This document shows, in pieces, positions 56,901-64,000 of a stretch of DNA of 64,000 nucleotides (positions are counted from its first letter, which is position 1; each line of letters begins with the position of its first letter). Source of the stretch: Aquatica leii. Lineage: Eukaryota; Arthropoda; Insecta; Coleoptera; Lampyridae. The stretch spans positions 82,927,389 to 82,991,388 of the forward strand of contig CM069435.1 of the NCBI GenBank assembly GCA_035610365.1, in the 5' to 3' direction. The position numbers were made by a program, and so were the translations under genes. The notes below the pieces were generated by a model that worked only from the letters and a program-made list of their open reading frames with translations, was not told where the DNA came from and did not search any database.

Positions 56901-57455
56901 TACAGCGTAAGTGACGAAAACTACGATCTAGATCGTATGTCGCTTTATTAAACGATTAACTTTACTTTTGATTTAAGTTATTCTCTTTTTGTTTTTTTTG
57001 TTATTGTTTACGGTTGATAATTAAATTCATAGTAGAGAACTAGGTTTTTGAAATACTGATTAATTTCTTTACTCGACTTTGGTATCTGTAACCAAATTCC
57101 TTATTAGTGATATCCTTTCGTTTGTTTGCGGTTGAGTACTTAGTGGTCTTTGTTGTTTGTTTTATGATCTTGATTTTTTTTCTGAATCTAGTATGTTTGG
57201 AGCTTTTAGTTAGTTTGTCTAATAGGGCTACACGTAATAAGTTATTATTATTTACGTTTTCGTTTTATATTTAAGAAGAATCTTATACGATCTTTGGACA
57301 ACTAAACAGCACTATATCTTTACCCTAGTCTAATTTTTTTTGTTGTTTCTTACTGCATTTTAGGCAGATAGTTGGGTAGTAGGGTAAGTCATTCGGATTT
57401 GACTATCTACGGGGAGACAGTCGAGCCGTACAACACTATCGTACTCTCTTTTCTT
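56901..57455 (+). other. 3' noncoding region of the old gypsy copy
   Basis: T-rich sequence. CTTACTGCATTTTAGGCAGA followed by TAGTTGGGTAGTAGGGT (about 57350-57387) corresponds to CTTACTGCATTAGGGCGG at 24255 of the young element. This confirms that both belong to one family. Confidence 0.6.
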
Positions 57456-59410
57456 CTTCTGTCGTTTCTCTTCTTTCAATCTATCACTATAAGTGTGTAA
57501 CACCCCGGTGGCTCACAGCCTCGGCGTTGGGTTTAAAGCGTTATTAAGTTGAATACAATTAAGATAAATTTATTAAAGAAGCTAAAAATGTAATTGTTAC
57601 AATAAATATGTACAGGTGGTGTAGTTTTATTTCCTCTCGTATAACAAATAACTTATTTCGCTAATATTATTAATTTCGGACTTCGGTAGAATGCAGCCTA
57701 CACATCCGCAAAATTGAGATTAACTGAATGCGGCTCACACACCTCGTATCTAACCTTAGAAAAAACCTGTACTTTTCCTACAAGAGACTGATTAAACGCA
57801 AATGGCGTGGTTAGAATCCTTTTGAAAACTGCTATAAATCAAGTTAATTACAAACCGGAAAATTATTCAAGTACGGTAGGTAATAAGGGTTAAAGACAGG
57901 TATTATTAATTATTTCAGGTAATACACTGCTACGGTTAACGGGATTTAATTTCGAATTTACGGCGGGTTGACTACTGGTGTCTATTAATGACAAAGTTTT
58001 ATACGAATGGAACACGGCAGAATTTGATTACGTTATTAGTATTACGGGTTCTTGCGGTTTGGTTATACTGTCAAACGAAAACTTCGGCAAATTCAGGTAA
58101 GTATTTCGAAACTGACTTACTGATTTGGAATGATTACTTTTAGACCTCAGCCCGAAGCCAAAACGTAGCGATGCCAAACGTATTGAAATACTCTAAACCA
58201 GCCTGGCTTGAGCAGCATTTCAACGCGCCAACCTCAACTGCGTTAAGGGTTGAACGTAACTAGAGATTTAGTTTACGCTTGACAAAGCCTACACCAGCCT
58301 GGCGCAAATGATTTGTCAATTCACTAACGGACTGCGGTTTGGTTATAACAATCACTACTCGGTGAAGGGAAAGCTTGTGGTCAACTTGAGGGAAGGCGTT
58401 TTGACGTAACAGGGGTTCTAATACCAAACGGAAAATTGAATACAAAAATCGTGAGAATAGCAGGGTTCGAAAGCTGATCGGTATGAGTTCAAAAGGTGCA
58501 GGTACAATAGCAGGTTTCGGTTAATCGGTGCACACAATTATACAGTATCAGGATCGCTTTGGAAAAGAGTTAGCCGGGTACAAAAGCATTCGGTAGCAAA
58601 ATCAGAATCGGATAAATACAGGTCGGGTTTCACCAGGACTAGGTTTTGGAAGAAAGGTTCTACCAAGAACGGGTCTTGGCAGAGAGAGAGTTTTTAGCGT
58701 TGACGGCGGTTTTTATTTGGTGTTTCGTTCCGGTTGAATGTTTATTCGACTTGGGAAAGTCGCGCTTCGAAGCGGTAGAGGTGGTCCGCAACCGAGCGTC
58801 CAAAGCTCACGCGTAATTGAAACAAATTCATGTATAATTTTTAAAACAATTACGGCCACCTCTGCCGTTTCGTTACAAGTGGGGTGAAGGTGCTTGTTGT
58901 GAAAACCTGACGGTTACGCGTCCGGAAATAATGGTGGTCTCAAGCTCTGTATCAAGCATGATACTTTTTGAGGCCGTAAGAACGGAGTTGTTAAAGCTTG
59001 GCGGAAGTGACTAAATATTTTTAACCGGCGCGTACAATGTTATGGTTGTACAAGAGGCACCGCCTCCGGCTACAGTTGAGCAATTGCGGGGTGTAGTCCT
59101 TTTTATTTTTGGCTTAAGCGCAAAATTTTGTACTGTTTTTTTCCTCTTTTATCTACTTTCAGGATGGAGAAATTTTTTGAGAACTTGTTCGTTATGAGCA
59201 TAGATCAAATGCTTTGCTAGGTGGGCAAAAGACTATTGGAGTCAAGTTTGAAGCCCTGGACAACCGTGCCTTCACTGCAGTTACCCGGACAACACCGCGA
59301 ACAGGAGAGTAAACTGCTCGAATAAATTTGGCGTCCGAGAACCATTCCGTCCACTAGCGTTCTATTACAGCTAAGCAGTTTAATCCGAAGTAAGCGTCAA
59401 AAACAAGTAC
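57456..59410. other. Unidentified insertion in the old gypsy copy; LTR-like start
   Basis: Homology to the young element stops near 57430 and resumes at 59411. The insert begins near TGTAACACCCCGGTGGCTCA (57497), a typical gypsy LTR start. It is less AT-rich and repeats short phrases (TGCGGTTTGGTTATA at about 58048 and 58329; ACCAGCCTGGC at about 58197 and 58292). A short frame, MEKFFENLFVMSIDQMLC (about 59163), could be the start of a gag, but nothing confirms it. No second LTR or target duplication found. Confidence 0.4.
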
Positions 59411-59543
59411 GTTTTCTGATACTTTATTTCTGATTCTTGGCGTTTTTGTTTGGTTTTTGGAGTATCTTTTTGCTTCATGCGACTTTTGAACACATTTGAT
59501 TGGTAATACTTAGCGAACTGGGAAAACATTTTGAACACTTATG
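59411..59543 (+). other. Old gypsy copy, distal 3' fragment
   Basis: GGAGTATC(T)TT..GCTTCATGCGACTTTTG(A/G)ACACAT(T/C)TG(A/G)TTGGT matches 25493-25545 of the young element. It is followed directly by the Tc1/mariner element at 59546, so the expected 3' LTR of the old copy is missing. Confidence 0.7.
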
Positions 59544-59880
59544 TACAGGGTGTCCTCGAAATACGAGCTTTAATTTTAACAGAACGTGGTTGAAGTCAAG
59601 TACAATCGATTTACAAAAAAAACATAATAAAACCTTGAAAATAACTGAGTTTTAATCTTTAAGAATTTAAGAGAAAAGTTTTAGGACTGTCGGTTCATAT
59701 GTTTATTCTTTGCATTTTTTTGTTTGCTCAGTTCCATGACCTTAAGTCGTCTTGGCGTCGATAAGAAACCAGAACTGTCAGCATTAAAAGGATGATAGTA
59801 CAGATCTCGTAATATGTGTGACAAATAACCTGTTCCGTTTATAGTGTGAGCAGTTTGACTAACGTACAATGACATTAATT

Positions 59881-61150
59881 ATTTTAAAAACGTTGTTGGT
59901 AGAATTAAACTACATGTAATTAACTAATTACTAACTACTCCAATAAATTAATGCTGTTTAATTTCTACAATAATATTTAAAAATACTTTCAATTAATAAT
60001 ACTTTAATATTGTTCTTATTTGATACTATCAAAATTTTAACGTATCATAAAAAACTATCCATTTTTTGTCAAATTTTAAAAAATGTTCAAAGTTCTGCTC
60101 ACCTTCCTGGATACACAATATCACTCGACGTAACTACGAATTGGTGCAATTCCGTAGTTCATTCTGTAAAAAGAATTAAATCCGTAGCATTTTCTATTTG
60201 TTCTCGTAATTCTTGTGGTACTAACTTCTGTGGCATACACTGTTACATGCAAAAGTAAAAACAAATGCACTTGCCTGAAATGCAGTAACATAAACGGTGT
60301 TATACCAGGCTCAGTGGAAACGGGGTGGGTTATATTTAAAAAAAAATCCGTGATTACTTGTACGGCCCAAATTCAAACCTTTAAAACATTTAGATCGCGA
60401 TTCACTTCACGATAATATCAAATTTAATAAATACCTTGACACAATTGTTTGTACCAGGAAATCTGCTGGGCACAGCGGTTCCAGAAACTTTTGATTTTAG
60501 GCGATAAAGCGACCCCGGGACGGTCTAGGTATTCTGCAGTCGATCGAGATTCGGTAGGACACCCAAACAATGGAATGACGGCGGAAGAATTCTCTTTTAA
60601 TACTAACGTGAAATCCGCACAAAAGCGAAGACTGGATTTTTTTTAACACAACACATCGATAGCAGATCCAACTCGAAACGTTAGCGTAATTTTGGACACC
60701 ATGAAGTTCATTAAACCGTAAAATTACGAATTTGGAAAACCAAACATTTCCACCACAACACTAAATTTTTACGGTTCCATTTATTTCACTTCCGCGGTAT
60801 TACATAACGGTAGGGTAAAGGCACCCCGAACGCTTGACTACATCTCGATACCCGATGTTCTAAATTAGAACCAAACTCTCTCTTCAAAATTAAAATTTTA
60901 TCCTTATAATACCTCGTAATCCCACTTAATTCAACAAACTTGCGCCGTAAAATCTTTGTAAAAGATGGAACACTAAACAAAGTAAATTAATAAAGATTTT
61001 ATGCGTTTAAAAAAACAACCAATAATCATTGTGAAATAATTATTAAATCCAAATCAACTTAAATTGACATAATAAAATTAAACGAGTGAAACGTTTTCGA
61101 TGCTTTAACGTGAAATACTCAATCGCTTATAATTAAGCAAAATACATTCA
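59881..61150. other. Unidentified sequence inside the Tc1/mariner element
   Basis: Short frames only. One (60215-60415) contains the Cys-rich phrase CKSKNKCTCLKC, not enough to assign a family. A GC-richer patch (60460-60640) has no recognised match. The downstream edge at 61154 reads TACAGGGTCTTTTACAAAAG, resembling a transposon tip, but no partner was found. Confidence 0.4.
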
Positions 61151-61199
61151 AATACAGGGTCTTTTACAAAAGATTCACGACCAAATTTCAACGCCGGTT

Positions 61200-62084
61200 A
61201 CAACACAGTATTTTTCAAATGACACCATAAGTAAAAATCAATGGAGTTTAGATCCTGAGAACGCGGTGGCCAAGATACTGTTCCTCTACGACTAATCCAC
61301 CTGTTTCAAAAAACATTGTTTAGATGTACCCAAACCATCATAAAACAACCACATGTGCTGGCGTACATTCAACGGTACATCTTCTAATAGTTGAAGCAAA
61401 TTATTTTGCAAAAATAATAAATACGATTGACCCGTCATACTTTCAGGTAGCACAAAAAGGCCAATCAATTGACGGCCGACAATACCGGCTCATAGATTTA
61501 TCGAAAATCAATGTTGAAAATGAACCCGTCTTGTCGCATGTGAGATCTCAAAACTCCAAACGTGGCTGTTATGGAAGTTAAACATTTCATTTCTACTAAA
61601 CGTTGCTTTGTCTGTTACCAAGACTTGACTCAAAAACTGTTTATTTATAGCGCATTGCTCACGTAACCAATTACCAAAAGCAATGCGTTGATGGTAATCA
61701 GCAGGGTTTAAAGCTTGAAAGCGTTGAATATGGTACGGATATAAAATTTTTTCTCTTAGGGCACACTACGTTTCTGGATACATTCACTTCCCGTGCAATT
61801 GTACTAACACTCAAAGTGGGATTGTTATTTACAAGATCCAATATTTCTTCTTCGGCTTCTATAACACTTCGTGTTCTAGTGCGTCCGGCATTCTGACCCC
61901 GTTTTAACCTTAGGTCGCCAGTATCACGTACACGTTGAACAGCATTTACAAATGCTCTAGGTACTGGATGCTGTATTCCAGGAAAACGTTCAATGTAAAT
62001 ACGTGAAGCTTCTGCTGCGTTTTGAAGCACTTTACCATAAATTAAAACCATGTCTATTAATTCTTGATTCGAAAATTAAGCCAT
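61200..62084 (-). pseudogene. Tc1/mariner-superfamily transposase, broken
   Basis: The natural start is ATG at 62084 (MA, stop, FSNQELIDMVLIYGKV). The open part continues through the HTH (AAEASRIYIERFPGI, VQRVRDTGDLRL), GRTRT and the second HTH (ILDLVNNNPTLSVSTIAREV). Beyond a shift near 61765: YPYHIQRFQALNPADYHQRI, VLVTDKATFSRN with the first catalytic Asp, and NFHNSHVWSFE. After further breaks come LLEDVPLNVRQHMW, an FMMVW-type remnant at the HDGAP position, and RGTVSWPPRSQDLNSIDFYL ending in WCHLKN near 61205. The family form is RGGPxxWPPRSPDLTPLDFFLWG. Inactive. Confidence 0.92.
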
Positions 62085-62482
62085 AATGTTGATCACAATA
62101 CGATAAATAAAAAATATTATTAAACAACAACAATTAACATTAGCAAACAACGAACAAATAAAGACAAACTCGGAAACAAAGTATACGATAAGATTAACGT
62201 GACAAAACTGAACAATAAATCTATTGACAAAATCTGTACCAATGGTCTCAAACTTACAAAATTTCAATTGTGTTTATGCATTACCTGATAAGATGTATCA
62301 CTGAAGTTGCTTAAAATGCGTAGGTGTATAGTGGTTCTTAAACAATTTTTTCATTAAATTTTGAAAACCCATAAATCCGTGATTTTTAAACTTTTATTAT
62401 AATTTTTTTTCGTGAATGGATTGTACTTGACTCTAACCAAGTTCTGTTAAAAATAATGCTCGTATTTCAAGGACACCTTGTA

Positions 62483-64000
62483 TATGTCATAAGTGGGCTG
62501 TTTTGAAAGTCACGTATTTTGGTCACAACATTCCAATTCAGAATGAAAGATTGAAACAATATCGTAGAGGTGTTGCTTTATTTAAAGAAAAATAACTTCA
62601 TTATACAATATTTTGTAAACATTTAGAAGTAGTATTTCATAATTTCAAACATGAAAAAGCAATTGCAATTTTAAAATCAGATAACGAATATTTAATATAC
62701 ATTTTCTTTGCTTATTTAAGTGTAATTGATGCTACAATATTTATGTTAATATTGTATTGTTTAATTTTTTCAGATTACTGTTGAAAAGTTTTTATTCTTT
62801 ACCAGGATAATAAATGTTACTAATTTATTTGATTTTAACTTGGTGTTTTTATAGTACCTACTATACTAAACGAAAAACGTTTCTAAACTTGATCAAATAG
62901 TGTATATTTATTTTAAGCCGACATTTTTAAAAACCATTTATATACAAACGTAAATATTAAAACATAGATATCTCCATCAGCGCAATGTGTACATAGGACA
63001 ACTAGCCTAAGGAGGACAGTATACAAATGTCTAATAAAGATGGATAACTTAGATTCTCGTAATGCCACAATAACTTGACAGTGAAATATGTTTTGAAAAT
63101 TTTTGTTACATACGAATCAGCAGAGTATCAAATAAAACGTAGATACAAAAATAGAAAAAATAACGACATAACGTTTATTGCAAATCTATTATTGTGTTGA
63201 AATAATTTAAAATTGATACCTGCTTTTTAACGTTATTAATTTTCTTAACTAACTTAAAAAGCATATTTAATTGTTTTATTCAATTAAGTTCTACCACTCT
63301 CGTTATCTCTGTCAATTGTTTAAAGACACTACAGACTGCTTCAAACTTTTAAACGACAGGTATTTGAACGACGACATATATTGATCGCTATAAACCTACA
63401 ATTATTAATTTAGCAAATAAAACTTAAACAGAAAAATATTTTGTTAACATTTCAAGGTACAGATTGAATCGAAAACTGGTTGTATGCCTTAAATTTAATA
63501 ACATGTTAGCTTTTATAAGACGGTAAAAAATGTTTTTTTTAATAAATTTGAATGTTAAAGTTGTTTTCGTAATATTCAGATGTTTATTGTTAACACTAAA
63601 TTATAACCTATTTATAGTTTAATTACTCGGTGCTAATTTACCTTCCTTTTTCAGAATAGACTTTTTTTCTAAATTGTATTAGTAATTTAAATTGTTATTA
63701 GAAACATAAAAGTATTATCTGTTTACAAGTAATAAAACCGAAAAATAATTTTGCAAAAAGATTTGCTTTTCTCAGCTTAATTAGACTAAGATTGGGTAAA
63801 TCTCAATTTTTCGTTTGCCAATTAATTACATAAAAGATTCATTAAGCAGAGAAAACACAACTAAAACTTTAACTTTATGTTTACTTAAAAAATAAACATT
63901 TTATTTTTAATTAATGCGCTGAATTAAATGGTTAATAAAAACTTACATAAAAACTTTACTAGGGGATGAAGCCAAGCGTTTATTTTAAAATGTATAAGCG
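62483..64000. other. AT-rich stretch without a recognised gene
   Basis: Very A/T-rich to the end of the window; no gene, repeat pair or terminal repeat recognised. Confidence 0.6.

Larger units (their letters stand above)
59546..62480 (-). mobile_element. Tc1/mariner-superfamily transposon with long TIRs, TA duplication
   Basis: The left end CAGGGTGTCCTCGAAATACG and the right end (reverse complement CAAGGTGTCCTTGAAATACG) match with two changes. Similarity continues inward for about 80 bp (AACAGAAC(G/T)TGGTT, AAGTCAAGTACAATC). TA flanks both sides (59544-59545 and 62481-62482). The transposase lies on the minus strand at 62084-61200. About 1.25 kb between 59900 and 61150 has no counterpart in the usual 1.3-1.8-kb size of this group and is probably inserted sequence. 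Confidence 0.88.

Noticed and set aside
1..64000. CRISPR array, bacterial operon, or defence system
   Set aside because: No regularly spaced repeats, ribosome binding sites or bacterial-type genes; all signatures are eukaryotic transposable elements.

Overview
This window looks like a piece of an arthropod (most likely insect) nuclear genome. It is strongly AT-rich, and I could recognise no host gene, rRNA, tRNA or CRISPR in it. Everything with a recognisable protein signature comes from transposable elements, nearly all of them broken. The mix (piggyBac, FLYWCH-MULE, pogo-like, several Tc1/mariner-type elements, hAT, Penelope-like, R1-like, Jockey-like and RTE-like non-LTR elements, Ty3/gypsy) is typical of insects; the species cannot be told from what I see.

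Layout. 0-2.4 kb: internally deleted Jockey-like non-LTR element (+). 4.73-7.78 kb: complete pogo/Tigger-type transposon with terminal inverted repeats, TA target duplication and a dead transposase carrying an internal duplication of its catalytic core. 8-12.5 kb and 12.5-17.25 kb: two R1-like non-LTR copies (-), apparently head to tail. The first carries LTR-like sequence and an unidentified insert; the second is split by a solo gypsy-type LTR with a perfect 4-bp target duplication. 17.25-18.7 kb: broken piggyBac transposase (-). 19.2-28.75 kb: FLYWCH-MULE transposon whose two ends are GC-rich degenerate short tandem repeats in inverted orientation. Its transposase gene is split by a young 7.25-kb non-autonomous Ty3/gypsy element (two 1.54-kb LTRs about 99.5% identical; gag joined directly to an integrase zinc domain, with protease, RT, RNase H and integrase core missing).

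30.1-30.7 kb: 5' fragment of the R1-like family. 32.68-35.71 kb: a TIR-flanked element whose only coding remnant belongs to an uncharacterised protein family (the one I recall as DUF7869). This is my best candidate for a poorly described transposon type. 35.8-36.5 kb: Tc1-like remnant. 36.70-36.87 kb: long hairpin capped by a C(TTCG)G loop. 37.8-38.3 kb: second LTR-like copy. 39.2-39.7 kb: compound inverted and direct repeat. 39.9-40.8 kb: Penelope-like 3' end with GIY-YIG remnant. 44.1-45.3 kb: second, internally deleted FLYWCH-MULE. 46.1-47.3 kb: RTE-like RT (-). 47.7-48.4, 54.5-55.3 and 59.5-62.5 kb: three members of one Tc1/mariner-superfamily group, the last with TIRs and TA duplication. 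49.0-52.2 kb: hAT element containing a 526-bp MITE. 55.3-59.5 kb: old gypsy copy related to the young one at 20-27 kb and interrupted by unidentified sequence.

The nesting gives a relative history. The R1-like copies are old and later received LTR insertions. The MULE was a contiguous gene when the young gypsy element landed in it, because its reading frame continues across the insertion once a single copy of the 4-bp duplication is counted. The pogo transposase already had a stop codon when its core was duplicated, since both duplicates carry it. No domesticated gene or defence system could be supported.
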